Assembly (NCBI GenBank): GCA_011526045.1
Contig: WYBE01000002.1
Span: 149,209-213,208, forward strand
Reading direction: 5' to 3'
Length of the DNA stretch: 64,000 nucleotides
Origin: Nevskiales bacterium
Lineage (GTDB): Bacteria; Pseudomonadota; Gammaproteobacteria; Steroidobacterales; GCA-2729495
How positions within the stretch are numbered: the first letter of the stretch is position 1; each line of letters starts with the position of its first letter. Of the stretch, positions 18,488-27,329 are shown piece by piece. A program made the position numbers and the translations under genes. The notes below the pieces were generated by a model. It was not told where the DNA came from. It saw only the letters and a program-made list of their open reading frames with translations, and did no database searches.

Positions 18488-19246
18488 TCACCGCTTCTCG
18501 CGTCGGTAGGACTCATGCAGCGTCACCGGCGACGCACGCCGCCGCCGCATGCGGAGATTCAGTGCCTCCACGCCCACCGAGAATGCCATCGCGAAATAGA
18601 CGTAGCCCTTGGGCACATGATGCTCGAACCCGTCGGCGATCAGGACCACACCGATCACCACCAGGAAGGACAGCGCGAGCATCTTGACCGTCGGGTGCGC
18701 AGAAACGAACTCGCCGATCGGCCCGGCAAACAACATCATCAGCGCCACCGAGGTCACGACGGCAGCCACCATCACCGCCAGTTCATCCACCATGCCGACC
18801 GCGGTAATGATCGAGTCGAGCGAAAACACCATGTCCACGACCATGATCTGCAGGATGACTGCGGAGAAGGTGGCGTGAACCCGCGCCGACGTGCCGCCCT
18901 CCTCGCCTTCGAGCAACTGGTGGATCTCCATGGTGCTCTTCCACAGGAGAAACAGCCCACCGCCGACCAGGATCAGGTCGCGGCCGGATATCTCCTGCCC
19001 GATCACGGAGAACAGCGGCGTCGTGAGACCGATGATCCAGGACAGCAGGAACAACAGGCCGATGCGCATGAACATGGCCATGAACAGCCCCAGTCGTCGC
19101 GCAAGACCGCGCTGGCCGGCCGGCAGCTTGTCCACCAGGATCGAGATGAAGACGATGTTGTCGATGCCGAGGACCAGTTCCAGCGCAGTCAGCGTCAGGA
19201 ACGCCATCCACGCCTCGGGGCTGGCGAGCAATTCGAGCATGGACAT
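18488..19246 (-). CDS. TerC-family integral membrane protein
   Basis: A 252-residue TerC/Alx-type protein with about seven hydrophobic helices. Family signatures include ELVLGIDNIVFISILVDKLP at the start and VDMVFSLDSIITAVGM in the middle, both with the conserved acidic residues within membrane segments. TerC proteins are linked to metal (manganese) efflux and tellurite resistance; the role here is unproven. It lies between the DUF1838 gene and the aldehyde dehydrogenase on the same strand, without a clear functional tie to either. Confidence 0.9.
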   Translation of the reverse strand: MSMLELLASPEAWMAFLTLTALELVLGIDNIVFISILVDKLPAGQRGLARRLGLFMAMFMRIGLLFLLSWIIGLTTPLFSVIGQEISGRDLILVGGGLFLLWKSTMEIHQLLEGEEGGTSARVHATFSAVILQIMVVDMVFSLDSIITAVGMVDELAVMVAAVVTSVALMMLFAGPIGEFVSAHPTVKMLALSFLVVIGVVLIADGFEHHVPKGYVYFAMAFSVGVEALNLRMRRRRASPVTLHESYRREKR

Positions 19247-19276
19247 CCCCTGGCCGCGGAAATCCGGCCCGCGTTG

Positions 19277-20269
19277 CTACTGTTTCGCAGGCGCCGGCTG
19301 CTGCGTACGCGCGTAGTGCTCCAGGCTCGAGAGGCTCGGCTCGTCGCTCCACTTCTCGGGCGCGTTGAAATACTTCGCGTAGTTCTTCTCCGCGTAGTCG
19401 AGCACGGAACGGCCGAAGATCTCGTCCAGGTTCTGCGTCGTGCCCATGTAACAGTTGTACAGGCAGAAACCGGGTGCCTGTCCCATGAGCATCCACGGCA
19501 GCCACGGCGTCACCCGATTCCAGGTGCCGCGATAATCCACGGTGGTCAGTTTCGGATTCTGCATGTCCTCGGCACGCACATGGTGTGCGAAGTACTCAGA
19601 AACCTGCGCCGTGGGGCCGGATGACTCCCGCGGCCACTTGTCCGGCTGCAACGCATTCGGATAGGCGAGATGGATGTGGATTTCCATCTCCAGCCAGTCC
19701 GCATGCTGATTCCAGCGCAGGATGAACGGCGGACGCTTCGGCGGCGGGCCTTCCCGGTTCAGGCCGCCGAAGGAGGGCGGCAGCGGGAAGTACTCCTCGA
19801 TCAGGTAGTTGAATGGGTCGTTGTCCACGTGCACCGGCTTCACCATTTCACCGGTGATGGAGTTCTTCCACTCCGTCAGCACCTCGCCGCTGCGCAGGTC
19901 CGTGTAGAGGATGATCTCGCGGCACAGTCTCTCGATCGCGCCGTCGGGACGCTGGATGAGCCGGATCGCGCCAAACCCCTGCGAACCGACGAGATCGACT
20001 GCCCGCTTGCCCGGCTGCACAGCATTCACATAGCCCTTGAACCAGAAATACTTCTGCTTGCCCCAGTCGGTATCACCCTGGATGCGTGCGTAGGCCATCT
20101 GGTTGCCCTTGCCGGTGCGCAGGTCGAGGAATGGCCCCTCGATCGCCGGGCCCTTGCCGGCCACGCTCGCGGCAGCAGCCGATCCCGGCAGCGAACCGAG
20201 TGCGAGCGTCATCGCTCCGGCGGCGCCGACGGAAGCGAACGACAGTACATCCCTGCGGGTGGCCTGCAT
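19277..20269 (-). CDS. Tat-exported DUF1838 protein
   Basis: A 330-residue protein with a twin-arginine signal (TRRDVLSFASVGAAGAMTLAL) and an Ala-rich cleavage region, followed by a DUF1838-type domain rich in Trp, Tyr and Pro (for example FWFKGYVNAVQPGKRAVD and WNRVTPWLPWMLMGQAPG). The fold is of unknown function; such proteins turn up in gammaproteobacterial catabolic clusters. The reading frame stays open far upstream, but the Met at 20269 is the only one giving a signal peptide. The Tat signal suggests it folds in the cytoplasm, perhaps with a cofactor, before export. Confidence 0.88.
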   Translation of the reverse strand: MQATRRDVLSFASVGAAGAMTLALGSLPGSAAAASVAGKGPAIEGPFLDLRTGKGNQMAYARIQGDTDWGKQKYFWFKGYVNAVQPGKRAVDLVGSQGFGAIRLIQRPDGAIERLCREIILYTDLRSGEVLTEWKNSITGEMVKPVHVDNDPFNYLIEEYFPLPPSFGGLNREGPPPKRPPFILRWNQHADWLEMEIHIHLAYPNALQPDKWPRESSGPTAQVSEYFAHHVRAEDMQNPKLTTVDYRGTWNRVTPWLPWMLMGQAPGFCLYNCYMGTTQNLDEIFGRSVLDYAEKNYAKYFNAPEKWSDEPSLSSLEHYARTQQPAPAKQ

Positions 20270-20379
20270 CACGTGATCCCTTTTTTTATCGGTTTGGGTT
20301 TGTTGGCCCGGCCCATGGGCCGATCCGGTTGCGCATGATCGCTGTACCGCCGTCGCGAAAGCAACCATCCACGGGGCGA

Positions 20380-21738
20380 TCAGCCGCCACGTGGCGCTGC
20401 AGCACCCCGGGCAAAGAACATCAGGAGCAGCGCGAGCACGATCATGACCATGTTCGACGCCGCCATGTACAGGAACGGCCCGACGGGTCGCCAGTGGTCG
20501 AACAGCCAACCGCCGACCAGGCCGACCACCATGATGCCGAGCGCACCGAACAGGCTGAACAGCCCGAGCACCGCGCCCCTGCCCCGTTCGGGAGCCTCCT
20601 TGCCGATCAGCGACGTCGCCGAGATGTTGGCGGCCATCTCGCCGGCGCCCACGAACGCCGCCGCGATATACATCGGGCCGCCGAGCGGGTTGTCGAGCAG
20701 CCCGAGCGAGGCGTAGCCGACGAAGGCCACCGTCATGCCGAGCGCGAGGCCGACGACCCGATCGATGCGGTCGAGCACGATGCCGAAGATCACCGCCCAC
20801 GGCAGAGCGAACGCCTGAATGACCACGAAGAAGGTCGTCGCCTTGATGGTCGCCTCCGCGGTGGTCATGCCCTGCGCGATTCCCTCGCGCACCAGCCAGA
20901 GAGTCAGGAACTGGCTGACGACGGCCAGATCGGCACGCGACACGAACGCGGCCGCATACCCGAGAGCGACCCGCGGCATGCGCCCCGCCGCAAGTCCGAT
21001 CTTCAGCGTCGCCAGCAGCGGGTCGCGCTGCGAAGCCTGGGATGGCGCACCGGGTTTCAGGCCCAGGAGCAGGACTGCGGCGAGCATGATGCAGCAGGCC
21101 GCGAGCGACCAGTAGGTGTAGCGGCCGGCGAGAACAGGATCGAAACCCAGGTCGATGAACCGCTGCGGCAGCGCGCCGATCAGGCGCGGCAACGTCGCAA
21201 TGCCGACGCCGTTGAAGACGAACACCGTGGCGATCATCCTGGAGCGGGTGGCATCCACCGGATAGTCGTTGGCCACCGAGGCCAGCATCACATTCACGCA
21301 GGCCGCGCCACTGGCAATGAACAGCCGGAACAGGACCAGCTCCAGTTTCACCGCATCCGGCTCGCCCGAAGCGAGCGGATACAGGCAGTAACCGATCGCG
21401 AGCAACACGAATCCCACGGCGAACACGGGCGGACGCCCGGCGCGGTCGGAGACCGCACCGGCCAGCCCGACCAGCAGCAGCACCACGAGTTCCTGCACCA
21501 CCAGCAGCGTCCCCGTCAGAGCGCCCTGTTCGTTCGCGGGGATACGCAGCATCTCGTTGAAGAGGTACGCCTGCATGATGCCAACCGAATTCAGCATCGC
21601 CATGGCGAAGTACGAGACGAAGAACAGCGTGAGGGCGTGACGGTAGGTAACGCCGGGCTGCAGGCGCAGGGGCCCCAGTTGCAACCCGGCACGCTCGGAG
21701 GCTTTGTCGCCGCCTTCCGGGGACGCAGTGACACTCAT
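20380..21738 (-). CDS. MFS transporter (paralog of 15451-16776)
   Basis: A 452-residue major facilitator with 12 predicted helices, the DRAGRPPVFAVG loop motif after helix 2 and DRIDRVVGLALG in the second half. It matches the other MFS gene in layout and N-terminus (LRLQPGVTYRHAL). It lies about 110 bp upstream of the DUF1838 gene on the same strand and probably heads that group. A start at 21774 is also open but has no better ribosome site. Confidence 0.88.
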   Translation of the reverse strand: MSVTASPEGGDKASERAGLQLGPLRLQPGVTYRHALTLFFVSYFAMAMLNSVGIMQAYLFNEMLRIPANEQGALTGTLLVVQELVVLLLVGLAGAVSDRAGRPPVFAVGFVLLAIGYCLYPLASGEPDAVKLELVLFRLFIASGAACVNVMLASVANDYPVDATRSRMIATVFVFNGVGIATLPRLIGALPQRFIDLGFDPVLAGRYTYWSLAACCIMLAAVLLLGLKPGAPSQASQRDPLLATLKIGLAAGRMPRVALGYAAAFVSRADLAVVSQFLTLWLVREGIAQGMTTAEATIKATTFFVVIQAFALPWAVIFGIVLDRIDRVVGLALGMTVAFVGYASLGLLDNPLGGPMYIAAAFVGAGEMAANISATSLIGKEAPERGRGAVLGLFSLFGALGIMVVGLVGGWLFDHWRPVGPFLYMAASNMVMIVLALLLMFFARGAAAPRGG

Positions 21739-21921
21739 CGGCAACGACTCGCAGTGCGGCAGCGCACGCCGCATCGTGACGCATGTCCGGCCTCGCTACA
21801 AACTCCCGGATGCCCGCTGACCGTTGCGTGAATCCCGCCGATCGTGGACCACCGCCGTTTCTGACATCCGCCGGTGCGGGCGGTATGCTTGCGCGGTCAG
21901 GCAACCACCGGAACGGCCCGC

Positions 21922-22992
21922 ATGAAGATCGTCAAGCGCCTGTTGATCACCATCGGCATCCTCGTACTGGTCATAGGCGGAACGACGTTCTGGATGCTCT
22001 ACCGAAGTGGCGCGTTCCGGGAGATCAAACCGCATTTTGCCGGCCGTTGTGAAGCGCTGCCGTTACCGGGCAGCAGCGAAGACATCCAGGTGGACCGCGA
22101 ACGCGGCATGGCCTACCTCTCCGTCATCGACCGCAAAAGCATCGTCGAGGGCAAGGATGCGCAGGGCACGGTGATGCGCGTCGACCTCAACACGCGACCC
22201 TTCGCGGCCGTCGACGCGCTGCTCAGCCGGCCGTCGAGCCTGCGCCCGCACGGCCTGAGCCTGTATGTGGGCGCGGACGGCGTGCGGCGACTGTTCGTCA
22301 TCAACCACGGCCGGGATCGTGGCGGCGATTCGGAAGCGGTGGAACTCTTCATCGAAACGGCACCCGGTGAATTCAGCCATGTCGAGACATTCCACGGACG
22401 GGCGCTGAACTCCCCGAACGACCTGGTCGCCGTCGGGCCGCGGCAGTTCTACGTCGCCAACGACAAGGCGCTTGGCGGAGCCTTCGCCGGCATCCTGCAA
22501 ATGGCCGGTATCGGCGCCTCGCCGCTCAGCTACTTCGATGGCGGGCAGGCCCGCGATGTCCTCACGGATATCGCCTCCGGCGGCGGCATCAATGCCGCGC
22601 CGGACTATCGCACGCTGTACATCGCCGAGACGACCGGCAAACGGCTGCGCATCGTCGATCGCCGCGAAGACGGCAGCGTCAGCGAGCGCATGCGCGTGGA
22701 GCTCGACACCGCACCCGACAACATCGACGTCGCAGCCGACGGCAGCCTGTGGGTGGCCGGGCACGCCAACACGCTCGCGCTCGTGCGTCACTTCATCGGC
22801 GGCACGCCGGCACCAAGCCAGGTGTGGCGGGTCGCGCTCGGGCCGGGCGCGGCCGCCAGCGTCGAGGAGCTCTATCTCGACGATGGCAAGCAGATATCGG
22901 CCGGCAGCGTCGGCGCCACCTGGGACAAGCTCCTGCTGATCGGCTCCATCACGGAGCGCAAGATCCTGATCTGCGAACGCGCGGGCCCCTGA
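21922..22992 (+). CDS. SMP-30/arylesterase-like beta-propeller, membrane-anchored
   Basis: A 356-residue protein with an N-terminal membrane anchor (residues 5-28) and a six-bladed-propeller sequence like paraoxonase/arylesterase: LRPHGLSLYVG, LFVINHGRD, the calcium-site type LNSPNDLVAVGPRQFYVAND and APDNIDVAADGSLWVAGHAN. Relatives hydrolyse lactones or esters with a bound Ca2+. The active domain should face the periplasm. It is divergent from the MFS gene and may serve the same compound. Confidence 0.82.
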   Translation: MKIVKRLLITIGILVLVIGGTTFWMLYRSGAFREIKPHFAGRCEALPLPGSSEDIQVDRERGMAYLSVIDRKSIVEGKDAQGTVMRVDLNTRPFAAVDALLSRPSSLRPHGLSLYVGADGVRRLFVINHGRDRGGDSEAVELFIETAPGEFSHVETFHGRALNSPNDLVAVGPRQFYVANDKALGGAFAGILQMAGIGASPLSYFDGGQARDVLTDIASGGGINAAPDYRTLYIAETTGKRLRIVDRREDGSVSERMRVELDTAPDNIDVAADGSLWVAGHANTLALVRHFIGGTPAPSQVWRVALGPGAAASVEELYLDDGKQISAGSVGATWDKLLLIGSITERKILICERAGP

Positions 22993-23038
22993 AGGCACGG
23001 CGCGTGGTCCGTCCGACGCCGGACACGTCCCGGCGCGC

Positions 23039-23464
23039 TCAGTGATCGCCGAGCTGCTGGTGGAGGCGCGGATCGTGGGTGCGGAAGTGCACCGAAAACC
23101 ACTGCTCGAGGTCGGCGCCGAGGCTTTCGCAGCAGCAGTAGCCCTCGTCTTCGACCGCCTCGTCCATGATGTCGCGCAGGCGGTCGAGCAGCGCCTCGTG
23201 GTCCGCCTTGTGAATCGCATACTGGTCGTAGCGCGCTTCACGCATCACCTTTTCCTCGAGCGCGAAGTGTGCGGAGATGCGCGCGTAGATCTCGCCGAGA
23301 AACTCGCGTGTAAGGTCCCCGGAGCAGCCGCCTGCCATCCTGCCGAACAGGCTGTTGATGAGTTCGATCAGCTGGCGGTGCTCGTGGTCCACGCCGGGCA
23401 TGCCGGTGGAGAACTGGTCCTTCCAGACCAGCAGCGAGTGGCCGCCGTCGGTGCGCTCAGTCAA
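23039..23464 (-). CDS. Bacteriohemerythrin
   Basis: A 141-residue diiron O2-binding protein. The seven-ligand pattern is visible: His27 (VDHEH), His66 and Glu70 (HFALE), His85 and His89 (HKADH), His126 and Asp131 (HFRTHD). Such proteins carry or sense O2, and some bind NO. It overlaps the end of the upstream gene by eight bases and so is probably the last gene of the heme-copper reductase group. A Cys triplet at residues 110-112 is unusual for the family. Confidence 0.93.
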   Translation of the reverse strand: MTERTDGGHSLLVWKDQFSTGMPGVDHEHRQLIELINSLFGRMAGGCSGDLTREFLGEIYARISAHFALEEKVMREARYDQYAIHKADHEALLDRLRDIMDEAVEDEGYCCCESLGADLEQWFSVHFRTHDPRLHQQLGDH

Positions 23465-23963
23465 AGATGAACCCTCCTGCCGCCGGCCGGAATCCTATCA
23501 CCAGATTCTGGCCAGGCTGCAATTCGATCCGGCGTTGCGCCTCGTAATCGAAGCCGCCGTCCTCACGCCGGCTGTCGCGCAGGCGCGCGGTCAGCTCGTG
23601 TGAGCCGGCAACCACCGGAAAACGCTTGTAAACATGCGACGGCCCGTCATGCCACAGGCCGGTCGCCGGCTGGACGCCACTGAATACCTGCTGGCCGTCG
23701 AGGAAGAGCTCGAGCACGATCGGCATGCGCTCGCGCTTGCAGTCGGCGGGTTTGCGCCGGTTGGTCGGCAGCTTGGCCAGTTCCTCGGGGGGCAACTGCT
23801 TGCACTCGTAGCGATGCGCACCGGCGTGGCTGAACGCGAGCTTGATCATCGCCTTGTCGGCGCCGAGATGCTCATAGGCCGGCAGCACGGAAAAATAGGC
23901 AATCACGAATATGAACGCGCCGTAGGCGAGGACCTGGGCGATCAGCTTCCCGGCATCAGGCAC
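23457..23963 (-). CDS. Unknown membrane-anchored periplasmic protein of the reductase cluster
   Basis: With a GTG start at 23963, which overlaps the stop of the upstream gene, this gives a 168-residue protein. One membrane helix (residues 7-25) is followed by a soluble domain of beta character (ELFLDGQQVFSGVQPATGLWHDG, then a RRIELQPGQNLVIGF end) with a Cys pair near YECKQL and ADCKRE. I do not recognise the family. Its tight coupling to the cytochrome b-ferredoxin fusion and the bacteriohemerythrin suggests an accessory or assembly role. A longer Met start at 24095 would overlap the upstream gene in a low-complexity Arg/Pro stretch and is unlikely. Confidence 0.65.
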   Translation of the reverse strand: MPDAGKLIAQVLAYGAFIFVIAYFSVLPAYEHLGADKAMIKLAFSHAGAHRYECKQLPPEELAKLPTNRRKPADCKRERMPIVLELFLDGQQVFSGVQPATGLWHDGPSHVYKRFPVVAGSHELTARLRDSRREDGGFDYEAQRRIELQPGQNLVIGFRPAAGGFIFD

Positions 23964-25536
23964 GGCTGCGCTCCTCGTCCGTGCCGGTCTCGGCGCTGCG
24001 AGGCGAACGTGCCGGGCGTGCCGGCAGTGGCCCCAGGGCCGCAACGGCCGCGCGAAATTCCGCCATCTCCTCGCCGCGCCGCGCGGTACTGGCAACGAAG
24101 CTCAGGTGAATCCGCTCGCGCGGCACCCGGGCGCGCAGGTACGGATCGCGCTGCCCGGCAACACGCCTGCGCGTCCACTCATCGCCGAGCCGGAAATAAC
24201 AGGCAGAGGGGCTGCAACCGGCGACGAACACACCCTCGGCGTGCCGGCGCGATATGACGAAGTCGATGAACGCGGGCGGCAGCGCCCCCACGCAGGGCAA
24301 GGTGACCACGGCGGCGTTGTCCGTCGCCAGGGCAGAGAGACCCACAGCGTGGTCGCAGCCGTAGACGATGACCCGGCCGTCGCCATCCAGCCTGGCCGCG
24401 GCGGCCAGCGTGCGCTCGCGCAGGCCGGCGATGGAGACATCCGGCAACTCGATCCCCGGGATCAGCGCCCCGGCCCGCCGGAACGGCATGGCGGTCGGAC
24501 AGGCCCCGGCGCAGATGCCGCAACTGACACATTTGTCGGCACTGACCACCGCCTGCAGTTCGTACGGGGCACCGTCGGTACGCGGCGCCATGACGATGGC
24601 GGTGTAGGGACAGTCCGCCTCGCAGCGGCTGCAGCCGTTGCAGTTGTCGAGGTGCACCTCGGCGGTGACGAGCCGCTGCGGCGGCACCCAGGGCAGCAAC
24701 GCGAGCAGCACCGTTGTCCCGACGGCCACGAGCCACATGACGCCACCCGGCACACTGTCGAGCAACGGGTAGCCGGTCAGGTAGAACCAGTCGATTCCCA
24801 GCGTCTGCGGAACCGTGGCGAGATTCGCAGGCCCCTGGCTCACGGCCGGGAACACGACGGACAGTACCAGCAGGGCCGCCAGCGTGCCGACAGCGAGCCC
24901 TTTCGGCGGGTTGGTCTTGGCGTCAGTGAGGCGCTGAATGTGCACCCACATCAGCATCAGCATGAACAGCGGCACCGCAATGTGGATGTACACCATGAGC
25001 GTGAAGAACCGCCCGCTGAGCGCGCTATCGCTCAGGAAGTTCGCCGCGATCGGCTCGCCGAAGAACGGCAGCGTGTCCAGCCATTCCGTCGTCGCGATCG
25101 CGACGTACTGGGCAAGCGTGTCCCAGACCATCCAGTAGCCGGTGATTCCACAGATGTAGATGAACCAGAGCAGAGGCACACCGGTGAACCATGAGAACCA
25201 GCGCCGGCCACGCAACCGGTCGAGCGAGAACTCCCGTGCCAGGTGCAGAAAGGTCACCACCACCAGCCCGTCGGATGCATAGCGATGGAAGCTGCGCATG
25301 ACGCTGCCGACCATGAAATGCTCGTGCGTGATCCGCTCCAGCGAGCGGTACGCCTCGGTGATGCCGGTGTCGAAGAAGACGTACAGGTAGATGCCGCTGG
25401 CGGCAACGATCCAGTAGAAAAACCAGCCGAGCGTTCCCAGGTTCGAGAACGGGTTCCAGGCCGGGCCAAAGGCGTAATCACCGGCCGCCTCGACGCGGCG
25501 AAAGAGCATGCGCAGCAATCGTTTCAGTGTCTGCAT
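23956..25536 (-). CDS. Cytochrome b / 2x[4Fe-4S] ferredoxin / FlpD (MvhD-like) fusion
   Basis: A 526-residue fusion of three parts. Residues 1-285 are a cytochrome b N-terminal domain with bis-His haem ligands likely His84/His98 and His185/His199 in membrane helices. Residues 290-350 hold two [4Fe-4S] motifs (Cys299, 302, 305, 309 and Cys336, 339, 342, 346). Residues 388-500 resemble FlpD/MvhD, the small subunit that passes electrons to heterodisulfide reductase or hydrogenases, with Cys394, Cys415, Cys441 and Cys446 (LPCVGALPP, VAGCSPSACYF). It could move electrons between quinol or ferredoxin and the neighbouring reductase. The order of transfer is inference. Confidence 0.88.
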   Translation of the reverse strand: MQTLKRLLRMLFRRVEAAGDYAFGPAWNPFSNLGTLGWFFYWIVAASGIYLYVFFDTGITEAYRSLERITHEHFMVGSVMRSFHRYASDGLVVVTFLHLAREFSLDRLRGRRWFSWFTGVPLLWFIYICGITGYWMVWDTLAQYVAIATTEWLDTLPFFGEPIAANFLSDSALSGRFFTLMVYIHIAVPLFMLMLMWVHIQRLTDAKTNPPKGLAVGTLAALLVLSVVFPAVSQGPANLATVPQTLGIDWFYLTGYPLLDSVPGGVMWLVAVGTTVLLALLPWVPPQRLVTAEVHLDNCNGCSRCEADCPYTAIVMAPRTDGAPYELQAVVSADKCVSCGICAGACPTAMPFRRAGALIPGIELPDVSIAGLRERTLAAAARLDGDGRVIVYGCDHAVGLSALATDNAAVVTLPCVGALPPAFIDFVISRRHAEGVFVAGCSPSACYFRLGDEWTRRRVAGQRDPYLRARVPRERIHLSFVASTARRGEEMAEFRAAVAALGPLPARPARSPRSAETGTDEERSRA

Positions 25537-25573
25537 GCGCGGGCTCCGGTCTGTTGGTGCGCGCAGGTGTGCA

Positions 25574-26374
25574 TTAGCCAGCCCGCCGCCAGGTGCGTAC
25601 GATCATCCAGCCGACCAGGGCGAGGCAGGTTACCGCCACGAAGATCTCGACGAACAACGAGTAGTCGAACCGGTAACGGCCCGTGCTCGGATCGAACACC
25701 GTGCAATACAGGCGCACGTCGTTCGTCAGGCTCGTCAGCAGCCCGGCATCGGGCGGGGTGCGGAAGACCAGCGCCTTCAGCGGCTCGACCAGCGCCGGTG
25801 CCGGAAAGCGGTCGCCATAGACCTGCCGGTAGACCCTGCCCTCGCGATCGAGCACCGTCGCCTGCGTCAGGTGATCGAACCCCTTCGACGATGCCACGAA
25901 CGAGAAGCCGAGATCGCGGACAAGACCGGCAACCGTCTGCGGATCACCGCTCAGGAACCGCCAGCCGCCGCCATCGTCTATGCCGCGCTCACGAGCAAAC
26001 TGGCGCATGCGCACCGGGCTGTCATTGGCGGCATCGAAACCGATCGTGAGCACGCGGAAACTGTCCTTGCCGAGCACCTTGCGGGCATCCTGCACCACGC
26101 CGGCCAGATACTCGGTGACCATCGGGCAGGTGTGATAGCAACTCGTGTACACGAGGCTCACCACGACTGGCGTGCCACGCAGGCTGCCGAGCGTGACTAC
26201 CTGGCCGGCGGTGTCGGTGAATCGGTACTCGCCCGAAATCTCGCGACCGACCGCCGCCTCACTGGTGCGCAGCACCTGCTCGCGGTCGAGCGCGGCGGAA
26301 GCTGCAGTGAACGGGCCAATGGCCAGGAAGAATGCAGGGCCGGCAAACCGGACCAGGATGCGCCATAACAGCAT
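25574..26374 (-). CDS. SCO1/SenC-family copper chaperone
   Basis: A 266-residue thioredoxin-fold protein with an N-terminal signal or anchor and a C-terminal membrane helix (YSLFVEIFVAVTCLALVGW). The copper site Cys79-x3-Cys83 is in YTSCYHTCP, with a matching His in KGFDHLTQAT. SCO proteins load the CuA centre of cytochrome oxidase subunit II, consistent with the CuA subunit three genes upstream. The C-terminal anchor is less common in this family. The start at 26374 puts the signal at the N-terminus; it is 11 bp after the ctaB stop. Confidence 0.9.
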   Translation of the reverse strand: MLLWRILVRFAGPAFFLAIGPFTAASAALDREQVLRTSEAAVGREISGEYRFTDTAGQVVTLGSLRGTPVVVSLVYTSCYHTCPMVTEYLAGVVQDARKVLGKDSFRVLTIGFDAANDSPVRMRQFARERGIDDGGGWRFLSGDPQTVAGLVRDLGFSFVASSKGFDHLTQATVLDREGRVYRQVYGDRFPAPALVEPLKALVFRTPPDAGLLTSLTNDVRLYCTVFDPSTGRYRFDYSLFVEIFVAVTCLALVGWMIVRTWRRAG

Positions 26375-26385
26375 GGCGCGCCGCG

Positions 26386-27255
26386 CTAGGCTAAAAGGGC
26401 ATTGTCGAGAATCGCGGCCGTCAGCAGCACGCCAAGCTGCACGATGGAAGCGGCGAATACGCGCCAGCCCTGCGCCACGGTCGGCGATTTCACCAGGCGC
26501 CACGAAGCCTGGGTGAAATACCAGCCACTGCCGGCGGCACCGAGCAGATACAACCAGCCCATGCCGTACAGCACGGGCAACAGGGATAGCAGCACGAGTG
26601 CGACCACGTGAGCGAAAATGGTCAGCGTAGTGGTCCGGTCGCTCACGACCGTCGGCAGCATCGGCACGCCGACGCGCAGGTAATCGCGCTTGCACGCAAA
26701 GGCCATCGCCCAGAAGTGCGGTGGTGTCCAGAGGAACAGCACGACCGCCAGGATCAGCGGCGCCGGCTCCAGCGCTGCGCCCACGGCTGCCGCGCCGGCC
26801 AACACGGCAAAGCTCCCGGCCAATCCGCCGATCACGATGTTGAGCCAGGTGCGCCGCTTCAGCCACACCGTGTACACGACGCCGTAGGTGAACGCACCGA
26901 GGAATACGTATGCGGCCGCTGCCAGATTCGCCGCCCAGGCAGTGGCCGCGAGAGACAACACCGTGGCGAGCGCGATACCCGCCAACCAGTACCGCTCATT
27001 GCTCGGCAGCCGGCCCGTGACGAACGGCCGCTTCTGCGTGCGCGTCATGACGCGATCGATGTCGCGCTCGTAAAGCTGGTTGAATGCACCGGCGGCGGCG
27101 GACGAGAGCAGCACCGCCAGGCCCAGGATGCTGAGCTGCAGCGGCGTCAGCGTATTTTCGGGACTCACCGCGACGCCGGCCACGGCGCAGGCCGCGATCA
27201 GGAAGCTCAGCCGCACTTTGGCGGCGTCGTAAACGAGTTTCAGGGTCTCGGTCAT
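26386..27255 (-). CDS. ctaB: Heme O synthase (protoheme IX farnesyltransferase)
   Basis: A 289-residue UbiA-family prenyltransferase with about nine helices. The allylic-diphosphate motif AFNQLYERDIDRVMTRTQKRP and the second motif region YTVWLKRRTWLNIVIGG are clear, with FLWTPPHFWAMAF typical of CtaB/CyoE. It converts haem b to haem O. No ctaA is seen in the window, so haem A formation would need a gene elsewhere. Its place in this operon implies that the subunit I next door may use haem O or A. Confidence 0.93.
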   Translation of the reverse strand: MTETLKLVYDAAKVRLSFLIAACAVAGVAVSPENTLTPLQLSILGLAVLLSSAAAGAFNQLYERDIDRVMTRTQKRPFVTGRLPSNERYWLAGIALATVLSLAATAWAANLAAAAYVFLGAFTYGVVYTVWLKRRTWLNIVIGGLAGSFAVLAGAAAVGAALEPAPLILAVVLFLWTPPHFWAMAFACKRDYLRVGVPMLPTVVSDRTTTLTIFAHVVALVLLSLLPVLYGMGWLYLLGAAGSGWYFTQASWRLVKSPTVAQGWRVFAASIVQLGVLLTAAILDNALLA

Positions 27256-27329
27256 TATCAGTTTGTCGTCCGACCGGATCGACCCCAAGCGAACGCCCGG
27301 CTGCGGCCCGGTTCTCCGCTACTTCACGC

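Noticed and set aside
20270..21904. The long in-frame extension upstream of the DUF1838 gene
   Set aside because: The frame stays open opposite no signal peptide and overlaps the MFS gene on the same strand. The Tat signal starts at the Met at 20269.
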